The notes beneath the pieces are model-generated. The model made no database searches. It was not told where the DNA came from and saw nothing but the letters and a program-made list of their open reading frames with translations. Position numbers and translations under genes: made by a program. Positions 20,261 to 28,713 of a stretch of 64,000 nucleotides of DNA are shown here, piece by piece. Position 1 is the first letter of the stretch, and each line of letters starts with the position of its first letter. Location of the stretch: the NCBI RefSeq assembly GCF_000016065.1, contig NC_009092.1, positions 1,116,001 through 1,180,000 of the forward strand. Reading direction: 5' to 3'. This DNA comes from Shewanella loihica PV-4 (lineage in GTDB: Bacteria > Pseudomonadota > Gammaproteobacteria > Enterobacterales > Shewanellaceae).

Positions 20261-22042
20261 ATGGGAAATAGGATGAATGCAATGACAATAATCAGACTTA
20301 TTTTTGTGGCAGTGTTTTTGTTTGGTTGCAGTTCAAGCCCAAGGGCTCCTAGTGGTGGTGTGGTTGATGAGTTGACGCAGAAACATATGGAAGATCGCCG
20401 TTGGCGTTCAGCTGACGAGCTAAAAAGAGATTACATTAAACTTGCATCAGAATCTTCTCTTCCGATTCAGGAAGCGCTTGTCAAAGTGGTAGGAACGGAT
20501 ACCGGCAATGCTATTCAAAGTATTGCAGATAAAATTTATCTTATCGAAAACGCCAAATATACGGTTGACCTGACTTACTATATTTTTTCCACAGATATAG
20601 TGGGGGAGGCGGTTTTAGGCGCTTTATGTAATGCGGTAAAAAGAGGCGTTGATGTTCGCATTATGGTTGACAGCTTAGGTTCATTTAGCTTCGTACATAG
20701 TGAATTAAAAGGACTTAAAGAGTGCGAGAATGAAGCCGGATATTTAAAGAATCGCCAAGGAGAAATCACTAACAGTAGAGCTAGAGTTCAAGCCGTCGTT
20801 TTCAATGCGTTGACTGAGCTGGCCTCTGATAGTAATCGCCGATCTCATGACAAACTTTTAGTTGTTGATGGCGCTTACCCGGAAAATGCATTTGTTATGA
20901 CAGGTGGACGTAATATTTCGACTCATTATTATGCCCTAGATGAAATCGGTGAATTTGACCCTACAGCGTTCAAAGACATTGAGATAATCATTCGCCCCTT
21001 ACCGAATGCTTCAGCGACAACTTCTGCTGCACAACTGGCTGAATATTACTATTCAGTGCTATTTTCTAAACCTGGAAATAAATTCATAACCGCAGTACTA
21101 GATTATGAAGGTGTGATGGAAAAACACCAAGAAAAGTTAATGGAATTAAAACAAAAACAGGGGTTTAAGCAGGCTTATCAACGAGCAGCTGAGCATACTC
21201 AGCAAGGTTTTTCCTCAACAAAGACTCGTTTAGCACATGAACTTGATAATTTAATCAACGACAATTTGGTGTCAAATTACAGCTCAAACAAGCTTAAAAA
21301 TGCGAATTCCATTAGTGGGATATTGGGGCGCGTTGGTTTTGAAAATTATGATTTGAAAAAAGTGAGAATAGTCTCACCATACCTGTTTCTTCAATCTGAT
21401 CTGTTGAAGGATGAAGCGCTGATCGATGAAAATGTAAATGTGACGCTTGAGTGGCTAAACAAGGACCCAGATCGCACGATCGAAATCATCACTAACTCAG
21501 TATTGACTAGTGATAATTTTTCTACTCAGGCAGTGATTGACATGCATACCGCACCGATATTATTGATGAGTCCCGAACAACGAGAGCAATGGCTAGATAG
21601 TGATCTAGAAGTGAATGAAGAAAATCTAGAATTTACTTCTTCGGAAACTTGGAAAAAGTTAGTGAACCATCCCCGAATTCTTTTCTATCAGCTCGGTAAG
21701 GATGATGCCGTTCCTCTAGGGGGGGATCAATATTACGGCAAGTTGCATGCTAAGTTTGTTATTGCTGACGATAAAGCCTTTGTAGGAACGACTAACTTGG
21801 ATTTTCGCTCACTTATTTATAACAATGAAATGGGCTTTTTTCTGTTTAATGGTGTAGTCATAAAGGAGCTTAACGATCAATTTGAGCTGTTGAAATCTCA
21901 ATCGACTAGGTGGGGTAGCGACGAATGGCTAAGTATGAGGCATAAGGTGCGAGAGAGTGGCGGGTTAAAAGGGATGACAACGAAAAAACAGCGCCTAATT
22001 TATAAAACTTTGGAAAATACCGGGCTGATATATCAATTTTAG
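20261..22042 (+). CDS. phospholipase D-like lipoprotein (two HKD motifs)
   Basis: 593 aa. The N-terminus ends in VAVFLFGCSSS, a lipobox-like cut before Cys, so the protein is probably membrane anchored. Two PLD motifs are present: HDKLLVVD near residue 203 and HAKFVIAD near 496 with GTTNLDFRS after it. This is the two-domain layout of cardiolipin synthases and related phospholipases. The ATG at 20261 touches AGGAGA and is too close to it; ATG 20273 or 20282 is a likelier start. Codons are more AT-rich than in neighbouring backbone genes, which fits transfer. It could be a ClsC-type synthase or a secreted phospholipase. Confidence 0.78.
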   Translation: MGNRMNAMTIIRLIFVAVFLFGCSSSPRAPSGGVVDELTQKHMEDRRWRSADELKRDYIKLASESSLPIQEALVKVVGTDTGNAIQSIADKIYLIENAKYTVDLTYYIFSTDIVGEAVLGALCNAVKRGVDVRIMVDSLGSFSFVHSELKGLKECENEAGYLKNRQGEITNSRARVQAVVFNALTELASDSNRRSHDKLLVVDGAYPENAFVMTGGRNISTHYYALDEIGEFDPTAFKDIEIIIRPLPNASATTSAAQLAEYYYSVLFSKPGNKFITAVLDYEGVMEKHQEKLMELKQKQGFKQAYQRAAEHTQQGFSSTKTRLAHELDNLINDNLVSNYSSNKLKNANSISGILGRVGFENYDLKKVRIVSPYLFLQSDLLKDEALIDENVNVTLEWLNKDPDRTIEIITNSVLTSDNFSTQAVIDMHTAPILLMSPEQREQWLDSDLEVNEENLEFTSSETWKKLVNHPRILFYQLGKDDAVPLGGDQYYGKLHAKFVIADDKAFVGTTNLDFRSLIYNNEMGFFLFNGVVIKELNDQFELLKSQSTRWGSDEWLSMRHKVRESGGLKGMTTKKQRLIYKTLENTGLIYQF

Positions 22043-22219
22043 GTTTGCCTTTGCCTGTTATAAGTCTTTTGAGTACGTCGTTAGGATCTTGGTATCAGCG
22101 GCTTGTTAGGCTATCAGAGGGGTTGCAGATTGCCGTTAGACAAATTGATCGAGCATTACAATAGTCGTCGACTTCCTAGGTTTGTGGAAACAGGGAAGAG
22201 CGTTAACTGAACAACAGAT

Positions 22220-22287
22220 ACAAAAAAGCCTGCAAGATGCAGGCTTTTTTGTTTGAATTGGTGGCCCCTCACAGACTTGAACTGTGG
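22220..22287. repeat. 68-bp perfect direct repeat, right copy
   Basis: Identical to 15090-15157. Here it continues into an anticodon arm on the minus strand, which the left copy lacks. It contains the same terminator hairpin and tRNA 3' end. Confidence 0.85.
22222..22250. terminator. rho-independent terminator, both strands
   Basis: Same 12-base stem as at 15092 (AAAAAAGCCTGC / GCAGGCTTTTTT). It would end transcription of the PLD gene and lies just beyond the 3' end of the tRNA remnant. Confidence 0.8.
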
Positions 22288-22305
22288 ACCTAACGATTAT
22301 GAGTC
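22259..22305 (-). pseudogene. 3' half of the split tRNA-Ile2(CAU) gene
   Basis: On the minus strand this reads GACTCATAATCG, then GTTAGGTCCACAG, the T arm and AGGGGCCACCA. It supplies the anticodon loop CTCATAA, variable loop, T arm, acceptor 3' strand and CCA. The sequence upstream (minus-strand sense) is only a degraded D-arm-like stretch that no longer pairs. Joined to the 5' half at 37232-37273 it gives a tRNA-Ile2 with full acceptor and T stems and four of five anticodon pairs. It therefore marks the left edge of the island. Confidence 0.8.
22295..22305. other. attL-like core, GATTATGAGTC
   Basis: The 11 bases GATTATGAGTC in the anticodon region occur here and at 37233-37243, at the two ends of the island. 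They are the shared core expected of site-specific recombination in a tRNA anticodon arm. A third copy lies in the intact tRNA at 37161-37171. Confidence 0.65.
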
Positions 22306-22365
22306 TAACACGCCAAATTGAGCTAACTGCATGATTTAGCTCGTCTTTTTCAAATTTTCTTTTCT

Positions 22366-22390
22366 AAAAAAACCTGCCGGAACGGCAGGT
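22366..22390 (-). terminator. rho-independent terminator on the minus strand
   Basis: Minus-strand ACCTGCCG, TTC, CGGCAGGT is followed by seven T. It would end a leftward transcript coming from the hairpin-rich region at 22.47-23.2 kb, where no protein gene on that strand is convincing. Confidence 0.7.
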
Positions 22391-22469
22391 AAATCCCTTG
22401 TATTTACTGCCTCCGGAACAACGGTTTTGGAAGCAGTTTTACGTCTGAAATTTTACCTGCCGGGAAAAA

Positions 22470-22611
22470 CAAAGCCCCCGAAAGCGAATGTCTGTGGCGG
22501 ACAACTTTCGAGGGCTTCACCGGCTCACTGAGTGAGCGAATTTGTTTTACAGGGCACATGTTAGCCCTGTATCGAACAATTCGCAAGTAGCTCAGGGGCC
22601 GCACTCGGCCC
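22470..22611. other. cluster of four consecutive hairpins
   Basis: Four inverted repeats follow one another: 22472-22484 with 22505-22517 (13 bases, one mismatch); GCTCACT/AGTGAGC at 22523-22537; 22536-22546 with 22575-22584 holding an inner ACAGGGC/GCCCTGT stem; and GGGCCG/CGGCCC at 22596-22611. This density points to a structured RNA or a DNA site such as an origin, not a coding region. Confidence 0.55.
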
Positions 22612-23243
22612 AGAGAACGCGAAAGCAAGCCTGTGGCCGAGTCGGCGGCAGGTTTGTACGTCCTCCCCTGATTGTCGCGGGTCGCGCCGCTAACTTGGGG
22701 GCTGTCTCGCTGGGCTTGCCGCTCAGATTAGCCCCTCCTGGTGTAACAACCAGGCAAACCCTTGTTGCGGCTTGGCTGCTGCGGCTTGTGGTTAGTACAG
22801 AGGAAGCTCAGGGGGCCGCGTGGGATTATGCACCGCTTCAGTTGCTGCACGGGGAGTTGATCAGGCTAGGCCCCATAAAAACCCAAGCCAGTAAATCGCA
22901 GCATGGGGCGAAGGGTGTTGCCGGAGCGCGGAGCCACCAAAACGGCTTGAGAGAGCGCAGAGTGCCCAGAATCAGCTGGGATCATTACTGCCTGTACTCA
23001 GAGACATATCAAGCCTAGGTGACAGTACCGGCTGGCTGTAATGCCTTGAGGGCGCAGCTTTTCGCTTAGTGAACCAAAACCTTGCCTTAAAGGGTTTTTG
23101 GGGAGCTAGGGGAAAGACTGCGCCAGCCAGGGGGCTGGCCGCTTCGCGGGAGGCCGCAGGCCTCAAAAAAATTTAAAGCGCGGTGGAAGGTGTTTAGCCC
23201 ACCAACCACCGCTAACCACAACCACCTTACAGGAGGTGATTCT
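22612..23243. other. GC-rich region without a convincing gene
   Basis: About 630 bases of GC-rich DNA with further short inverted repeats, for example CCTGGT/ACCAGG near 22737-22754 and GCCAGCC/GGCTGGC near 23122-23139. Open frames here are Arg-rich, lack good ribosome sites and match nothing I recognise. It ends in the AGGAGG site of the HTH gene. It may be a leader, an origin or a long non-coding RNA. Confidence 0.5.
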
Positions 23244-23588
23244 ATGGCTACTTATGATTCTAACGGTTCAGAAATCAATGGAACACAAGCTCGAAGCTTT
23301 GGACGTGTTTTATCGTTGCTTGTCGCTGTTGAACGACTCGAAAAACCCAATTTGGATGCATTGGTAGAGAGAACGAACCTTCCAGGTCGATCAATTCACG
23401 CAATGATTGGAAAGCTGCATAAAGACTATTTTGTGGTTATTGAAAGACAAAATGGTCGCCGGTTCGGTTATTACAAGGTTGTTGATTGGGGCGTCCTAGA
23501 TCGAGATCGAATCCTCAAGATGGTTGGGGACGACGAATCAGAAAAGGCCGATGAAGAGCAGTGCGAGCTGGATTTCCAGCCAATTTGA
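23244..23588 (+). CDS. small winged-helix-like DNA-binding protein
   Basis: 114 aa. ATG 23244 is chosen because AGGAGGTG lies directly upstream; the open frame extends further but without a ribosome site. The middle (residues about 18-75) reads as a helix-turn-helix with a wing: LSLLVAVERLEKPNLDALVERTN, then SIHAMIGKLHKDYF and ERQNGRRFGYYKV. The C-terminal tail is acidic. It is the first gene of a five-gene run to 25763, so it may regulate that run. No specific family can be named with certainty. Confidence 0.65.
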   Translation: MATYDSNGSEINGTQARSFGRVLSLLVAVERLEKPNLDALVERTNLPGRSIHAMIGKLHKDYFVVIERQNGRRFGYYKVVDWGVLDRDRILKMVGDDESEKADEEQCELDFQPI

Positions 23589-23635
23589 CAAGTGCTTTTC
23601 TGAAATTACGTTGAACTAACCCGAGAGGATTTTTT

Positions 23636-23956
23636 ATGAATAAATATTCACTTCGATACCGTATTGCCAGAGCACAGTTGAGTTGTCATTTGCTTGAAAC
23701 TGCTGCTGGTCAGGAATTTCCTGATATTCGTGATTGGTCAATATATGCGGTTACCAGATTTGTGGTTGATGGAAATTTTGTGTCGCCTGATCAGGTTCCG
23801 CTGATTGGTTCGGATGGCCGTCAGGTCGTTTTTCTCGGATATGCCGAACGTCGAGAAATTCCTGACATTAAGGCGATTAACGTCTCGTCCTTAGACCAGA
23901 TCATGGCTCTACAGTTTTACAACCAGATCGCAGCTAATGCAGAGGTGGGTGTATGA
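23636..23956 (+). CDS. hypothetical protein of the island operon
   Basis: 106 aa, not recognised. GAGAGGA precedes the ATG. The protein is soluble in appearance with mixed alpha/beta character (DWSIYAVTRFVVDGNFVSP, QVVFLGYAERREIPDIKAI). It ends four bases past the start of the next gene (ATGA overlap at 23953), so it is probably co-translated with the small membrane protein downstream. Its place between the HTH gene and membrane/periplasmic genes suggests a role in element transfer or regulation, but nothing in the sequence proves that. Confidence 0.6.
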   Translation: MNKYSLRYRIARAQLSCHLLETAAGQEFPDIRDWSIYAVTRFVVDGNFVSPDQVPLIGSDGRQVVFLGYAERREIPDIKAINVSSLDQIMALQFYNQIAANAEVGV

Positions 23957-24213
23957 AATCGTCCGTTCAGTTTAAATTTCAACTTATGGCCTGGCTGATT
24001 CATTTCGCCGGAGTGGTGTTTGCATTCATTGCTCTGCACTGGATTCAGGGTTGGCTTACCTGGTTTTCAAATGAATGGATCTCGGGCGCGTTCATAGTTT
24101 TTGGGGCGCTGTATTTGTCTGCGGTTACGATGCGTATTTACAACGGAGTTCATCCAGGGCCACGACTGATCCAGCAGCATTTTGAGCGTTTTGGAGGTCA
24201 TCGTCATGAGTAG
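23953..24213 (+). CDS. small two-span membrane protein
   Basis: 86 aa. Two hydrophobic segments are clear: MAWLIHFAGVVFAFIALHWI (about 10-30) and ISGAFIVFGALYLSAVTM (about 43-60). The C-terminus is basic and His-rich (GGHRHE). The start overlaps the upstream stop in ATGA and its own stop overlaps the next start by eight bases, so it is in a tightly coupled run. Not recognised; a membrane partner of the TraY-like protein is possible. Confidence 0.6.
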   Translation: MKSSVQFKFQLMAWLIHFAGVVFAFIALHWIQGWLTWFSNEWISGAFIVFGALYLSAVTMRIYNGVHPGPRLIQQHFERFGGHRHE

Positions 24214-25375
24214 ATGGACGATAGTCGAGAAGGAGGCCCTTAAACGGGCCTCCCATTTCGTCTGCGTAATTTTGGTGGCGCTCAGCTCACAAGCTCAGGC
24301 CACCAGTTGCGATCCCTGTATTCAGGCTGCCGCCAATGGCGCTGAATTCACAATGGTCAGCGCCATTAATACCGGCGTTACTTCCGTACAAGCGAATGAG
24401 GCCGCCACAAAGGCTCTTAACTCTGCAATACAGGCAACTGACACTGCAATCCTGGCAACATTGAATCTCAACACACAGCAACTTCTGCAGGGGTTGTCAG
24501 CTTCGACAAACAGAGTTGAATTGTCTGTTCAGCAAACCTCTAAAGCCGTAGAGCGGATGACTGATCACACGGTTAAAAGCATGGTGTCAGCTTTAAAGCA
24601 GGTTCGAGTTGCTGAGGAGGTGGATGAGAACAATAAGGCATATAGCGGCGTCCTTGCTCAACCACTTTCCGTGGAGATAGGAGCCAACAGAGCGCCCTTA
24701 TTGAAACAGGGGTTTGTTCAGTCCGATCAGGTATGGCGCCAGATGGCAGACGACATGAATGCTTGGAGCAACAACACAAGCGATGCTGATCAGGCTGGAA
24801 TGGGAGTTAAACAGGCTGCTCTACTGACTGAGGGGGAGGCCGTCTGGAGTCCGGTACCGCTAGTTACACAATCTCAAATTACCACAGACAAATCAGTTGA
24901 AATGCAAAAGCTGCTAACCATGCTAATCAATCCCGTTCCTCTACCTTCGGCGTCTGATGAGCAAATAGCTTTTAGTTCGGAGGCCGGTGAGTATGAGCTT
25001 GAACGTCGGATTCTCAATGCTCAATTAGGGCTTGTACACGCTGTATTAGCGAAATCAGTTGCCGACAAGCAACCACTCATTCCAATGTCAGATGAAGACT
25101 GGCAAAAGGGCTATGTAATGGCTGAGCCTGATAACAATGGCAGCGTATCTGTGATGAGTATGCTGGAATCAGAAACGATTGGGCGGTTAGGGGCTGAGGG
25201 CTGGTATCAGGACGTAAAAACAAAAACCCAGGCTGGCATATTAAGGGAGCAGGTTGCGATGGGATCAATCAATGCAGCGCTCTGGCATAGGCTACAGCAG
25301 CAGGAAGAGCAAGCGCTTGTTCTGCAGTCATTACTGCTGCTAAACACCTTACGGGAGGGGCAACCTCATGAGTGA
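24206..25375 (+). CDS. periplasmic protein, probable conjugation-system component
   Basis: 389 aa. ATG 24206 follows GGAGGTCATC; the longer frame from 24182 is rejected. A signal peptide (FVCVILVALSSQAQA) is followed by a CxxC pair, TSCDPC. The region after it (about 40-130) is rich in Ala, Thr and Gln and likely forms a long helix. The start overlaps the previous gene and the stop overlaps the next. It resembles exported Ala/Gln-rich proteins seen beside TraY/DotA genes in Dot/Icm-like systems, but I cannot name a family. It is the likeliest partner of the TraY-like protein encoded convergently at 25764-28076. Confidence 0.6.
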   Translation: MSRWTIVEKEALKRASHFVCVILVALSSQAQATSCDPCIQAAANGAEFTMVSAINTGVTSVQANEAATKALNSAIQATDTAILATLNLNTQQLLQGLSASTNRVELSVQQTSKAVERMTDHTVKSMVSALKQVRVAEEVDENNKAYSGVLAQPLSVEIGANRAPLLKQGFVQSDQVWRQMADDMNAWSNNTSDADQAGMGVKQAALLTEGEAVWSPVPLVTQSQITTDKSVEMQKLLTMLINPVPLPSASDEQIAFSSEAGEYELERRILNAQLGLVHAVLAKSVADKQPLIPMSDEDWQKGYVMAEPDNNGSVSVMSMLESETIGRLGAEGWYQDVKTKTQAGILREQVAMGSINAALWHRLQQQEEQALVLQSLLLLNTLREGQPHE

Positions 25376-25763
25376 TATTTTGATGAACCAGCGAGAGCTG
25401 CTCAAGTGGTCACAACGACTTGCAGAAGATGACTGGAGCCACCAAGTTTGGGAAAACTTGGTATTCAGCGGAGCGTGTGCCAGTTTATGGCTTATCTGCA
25501 TATTTACGTTAGTTGCCTGCCTGGTGCCGCCTATCAGACGGTTGATTCATAGTCGAACTGGTGTTTATCTGCCCTGGAATATCTGTGTTGGAGTGTGGCT
25601 GATTACAGGTCTAATCGGGATTATGGGATGGCCGTCTCTTTTCACAGTTGGCGTACTCGCCTATTGGGTTAATGCCACTGTCCCAGGGTGGTTGCTGGAA
25701 CCAGTGGCAGAGTTTACTCAGCAGTTTTTTACTGCTGCTGGTTGGTTCATTTGGCGTTATTGA
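25368..25763 (+). CDS. small multi-span membrane protein
   Basis: 131 aa with three hydrophobic segments (about 37-58, 75-95 and 97-117). Its ATG lies in an eight-base overlap with the gene before it, after GGGAGGGG. Its stop codon is directly abutted by the stop of the convergent TraY-like gene at 25764, with no base between them and no terminator. Not recognised. The context suggests a membrane part of the same transfer-related set. Confidence 0.58.
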   Translation: MSDILMNQRELLKWSQRLAEDDWSHQVWENLVFSGACASLWLICIFTLVACLVPPIRRLIHSRTGVYLPWNICVGVWLITGLIGIMGWPSLFTVGVLAYWVNATVPGWLLEPVAEFTQQFFTAAGWFIWRY

Positions 25764-28076
25764 TTACTTGGGGCTGAGCATTTTGCTGATTTTGCTCATC
25801 CCCGATTTTGCAGCACCGGTAGCACTTTTGATTCCATTGCCTGCTGCTTCCGACATTGATTGAGCACCACCACGGGTTTTATCTCTCATTGAGTGACCAG
25901 CCCCGCCCACCAATTTTGCTGCACCACCAACAAAAATACTGCGGCTTTGCTGCTCATTGGACGCTTCACCCAAATTCTCAGCCCCCCCTCCAATGTACCG
26001 TAATACCTTGTCTGGGACTTCATGAATTAATCCGTAAGCTCGATGCGCGATCTGGATCAGGACAATGGTGAAGATTGCCAGTAACGCGGCCAGTGTGACT
26101 ACGCCGGACAGGCTATCACCTATCATCCCACTCATTGCCGGTAGAAAAAGCAACATGAGAACCTTACCCATGACGATGACCAGCAGCATTCCTGAGAAAA
26201 AACCAAATATGGCAAGAGTCGGCCTCAGAAATAGCGATAGGGCCACCATATAGCCCGCTTTGGCTCTCTCCCCTATGAACCCCTGCCCCTCAGGCATGGC
26301 ATGGCTCACGGCCCAAACAGGAGCCGCTATTACGGCCTCGATGAGCATTACAAGCCAGCCAGCTACACCCATGATCCAGAGAATCATAGGGGTGGCTGGT
26401 AGATAAAATGCCAGCATCAGCGCGATTGGAATCAGTAAAAAACCCGCGCCGACCAGAGACCATAGAGTTTTGTTTGTCATACGGCAAAGCGTGCTGGTTA
26501 CGGGTCGTGAGGCCCCGCCGATCAGACCGCCTACAGCTTCGCTGGTGTCATCGGCAACGCAAGCTGCCAGGTCAGTCAAAAATGCCGCCGCAAGCGTTGT
26601 CTCAAAGGCCGTTATTATCGTGTGTCCAACGTTTGCCATACCAGCAATAGGGTCTGGCTCACTCAATGCAAAATTCAATATTGAATCAGCAGTGCTCATA
26701 ACAACGCCCAGCCCGTTATTGTCGTCTGCATAAGTAGATCGTTCCATTGCATTCACGAGTGCGCCGGTTCTTGGGTCAGTAACTTGCATATTCTGAGAAT
26801 AAGCTGACAGGGCGCTGGAGAATATTTTGTAATCTGCATTTTCTATGGCCGATTCCGTTGGCCCTGATAATTCTGCCTGTACTGATACCATTTTTTGTGT
26901 TTCAGCATTAACTCGTTGCAAGTCCCAATACCATGCGCCGACTGAAATCCATCCGGCATCCCGAGCACCCACGGTCATACCAGCAGCATCGGGATTGCCG
27001 CCTGCCCATTTATTTATGCGAGCAGTAGCAATTTCGCTTAGTGCATCATTAACGGCTTTGTCATAGCCAATTTTGAATTGCTGGACAGCCATGTTGTAGG
27101 CGGTTGGATCAGGATCGGGCGCGGTATCATCCACCGCCTTTAGCACAATCTCTCTTGCCAAGGCATCGAGATCCTCATCCAGATCTGCATGAGCCTGAAT
27201 GATTTTTGACTGAAAACTCCTGACGGGAACATCTATCGCCGTCCCTTCGTCAATTTCAGCGAATTCCAGACTGATAGAACCGCAGGGATTCGAGCCGTAA
27301 CTTCTCGGAACACCACTCGGAAAACCAGAAAGCCAGGCTGCGCCATACGCGACGCCGGCACCAGCCAGACTGTAGCGACTGTCATACCGCTGCATGACTT
27401 TGTGCTGAACAGGAACCAGGGTAGACCCCGTTGAACCGGATGAACGCATGGAAACCACTTGATCATCAGCAACAATTTCAATCGGCTTCTCCTCAATATT
27501 TACATGCCGGTCAGCGGTATTGATTCCATGCATACAAACGCGCGATTCTAAAATTCGCATGGCCGTTTGTTCATAGTTGATGGCAATCTGCGGAGGGTAT
27601 AGCGTACCAGTCCCACTGATATGATCTAGGGCCATATTCCACGTTGAGTTTGCCAATCCAATTCCATGTCCGGCCAACCAAAGCACACCAATCTGCATAG
27701 TGGAGTAACCCCCACTGAATGGCAAAACCAGAGCCAAGGCTACGACCATTCGTAGTGGTACCCACATAGTAGAATACATCTTCCCAAGAGGGTTTCCTTC
27801 GTGAGCCGAATTCAATACTCCGGTTAAAAACACGTAACCGATTATTAGGCCGGTAAACACAAGCATTCCTGTGTTCAGAATCTGTGACATTGCACCTAGC
27901 ACTGAATCTGGAGCGGAAGGCCCCGTTCCTCCAGTAATGATGTCAACAGTCGAGCCAAATATATAACGGAGGTACTCCAAGCTTTTGTCTTGAGGATCAA
28001 CGTCAGTTATCGACGCAAACGCCAATGAGCTACTCAGCAGAAGAGGGAGTAGCAGAAGTGCTGTTTTCATTCTCAT
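25764..28076 (-). CDS. traY: DotA/TraY-family polytopic membrane protein
   Basis: 770 aa. A signal peptide (ALLLLPLLLSSSLAFA) is followed by a membrane segment near residues 70-90, two more near 105-150, a long hydrophilic middle region (about 160-480) and a second cluster of spans (about 525-690). The C-terminus is Ser/Gly/Ala-rich. This signal-TM-long loop-TM cluster layout, and WVPLRMVVALALVLPFSGGYS, are typical of IncI TraY and Legionella DotA, inner-membrane parts of type IVB secretion. ATG 28076 has GGGAGAT nine bases upstream. No other type IVB core gene is in the window, which is unusual for this family. Entry exclusion or replacement of a helper TraY are possible roles. Confidence 0.78.
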   Translation of the reverse strand: MRMKTALLLLPLLLSSSLAFASITDVDPQDKSLEYLRYIFGSTVDIITGGTGPSAPDSVLGAMSQILNTGMLVFTGLIIGYVFLTGVLNSAHEGNPLGKMYSTMWVPLRMVVALALVLPFSGGYSTMQIGVLWLAGHGIGLANSTWNMALDHISGTGTLYPPQIAINYEQTAMRILESRVCMHGINTADRHVNIEEKPIEIVADDQVVSMRSSGSTGSTLVPVQHKVMQRYDSRYSLAGAGVAYGAAWLSGFPSGVPRSYGSNPCGSISLEFAEIDEGTAIDVPVRSFQSKIIQAHADLDEDLDALAREIVLKAVDDTAPDPDPTAYNMAVQQFKIGYDKAVNDALSEIATARINKWAGGNPDAAGMTVGARDAGWISVGAWYWDLQRVNAETQKMVSVQAELSGPTESAIENADYKIFSSALSAYSQNMQVTDPRTGALVNAMERSTYADDNNGLGVVMSTADSILNFALSEPDPIAGMANVGHTIITAFETTLAAAFLTDLAACVADDTSEAVGGLIGGASRPVTSTLCRMTNKTLWSLVGAGFLLIPIALMLAFYLPATPMILWIMGVAGWLVMLIEAVIAAPVWAVSHAMPEGQGFIGERAKAGYMVALSLFLRPTLAIFGFFSGMLLVIVMGKVLMLLFLPAMSGMIGDSLSGVVTLAALLAIFTIVLIQIAHRAYGLIHEVPDKVLRYIGGGAENLGEASNEQQSRSIFVGGAAKLVGGAGHSMRDKTRGGAQSMSEAAGNGIKSATGAAKSGMSKISKMLSPK

Positions 28077-28383
28077 AGTTTTTTATCTCCCATCCACGCG
28101 TAATTAGAAAGTTTCTATCTGTTTGTCGAGTTGCATGGCGATTTAATAATTCAGTCAATCCAGCCCTAAACTTTTCATTTCTTTCTGCCTCGGCTGCAAC
28201 GCATGAAGCAATCACCATCAACTCCCGATTCCGTGCTTTTCGGTTTTCGGCTTTTTGCTGCGCAAGAAAATCGCTGAGCCTTGCGGTTAGCTGATCGTGT
28301 TTTTCCAACTCACTGGCAATTCTTGGATCAATCGATGCTAAGGCGCGTAGTTTTTTTTCTTCACTTGGTTTAAGTCGTGCCAT
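28030..28383 (-). CDS. small mobilization accessory protein (MobC position)
   Basis: 117 aa, charged and probably mostly helical (RLKPSEEKKLRALAS, then SELEKHDQLTARLSDFLAQQKAEN). ATG 28383 is preferred for its GGAGAT site. The 3' end overlaps the TraY-like start by 47 bases. It is divergent from the relaxase across the hairpin cluster at 28594-28692, the same layout as mobC-oriT-mobA in IncQ plasmids. The role as a relaxosome accessory protein is inferred from position, not from a recognised domain. Confidence 0.55.
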   Translation of the reverse strand: MARLKPSEEKKLRALASIDPRIASELEKHDQLTARLSDFLAQQKAENRKARNRELMVIASCVAAEAERNEKFRAGLTELLNRHATRQTDRNFLITRGWEIKNYENENSTSATPSSAE

Positions 28384-28593
28384 AAAAATATCTCCAAACA
28401 CATTCCACTTAATTCTTCCATCTCAAAAGCATCCCTTAAATAGAAAAGTGTCGAAAAGTACAGTTTTCTCTGGAGTTAAAAAGCGGGCTGATATTAGTCT
28501 CATTCAATGCATTAAATCAGCCGCTCAATTGTGCTGTTTAACAGCGTATAGGCGAGAGGATGCGAGTTTTTGCACAAAGTTTGAGGCTGGCAC

Positions 28594-28692
28594 GGGGTGA
28601 GCCCCTCTGGCGATGAAGAGCGCAATACGAAAACTTCGTTTTCTTGCGGCAGGGGTAACCCCTGCACCCCAAAATCGGCTTATGCCGATTTT
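28594..28692. other. candidate oriT: four inverted repeats upstream of the relaxase
   Basis: In order: GGGG/CCCC at 28594-28605; CGCAA/TTGCG enclosing GAAAAC/GTTTTC at 28621-28648; GCAGGGGT/ACCCCTGC at 28649-28665; and AAAATCGGC/GCCGATTTT at 28671-28692. They fill the gap between the MobC-position gene and the relaxase. The last one also looks like a terminator or attenuator before the relaxase. No nic site can be assigned by eye. Confidence 0.5.
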
Positions 28693-28713
28693 TAAAAACC
28701 ATGAGGAATCGTT

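Noticed and set aside
22542..23018. A 158-codon plus-strand frame in the hairpin region of the island
   Set aside because: Arg/Gly-rich, no ribosome site, overlaps two clear hairpins, and no recognisable fold. Treated as non-coding.
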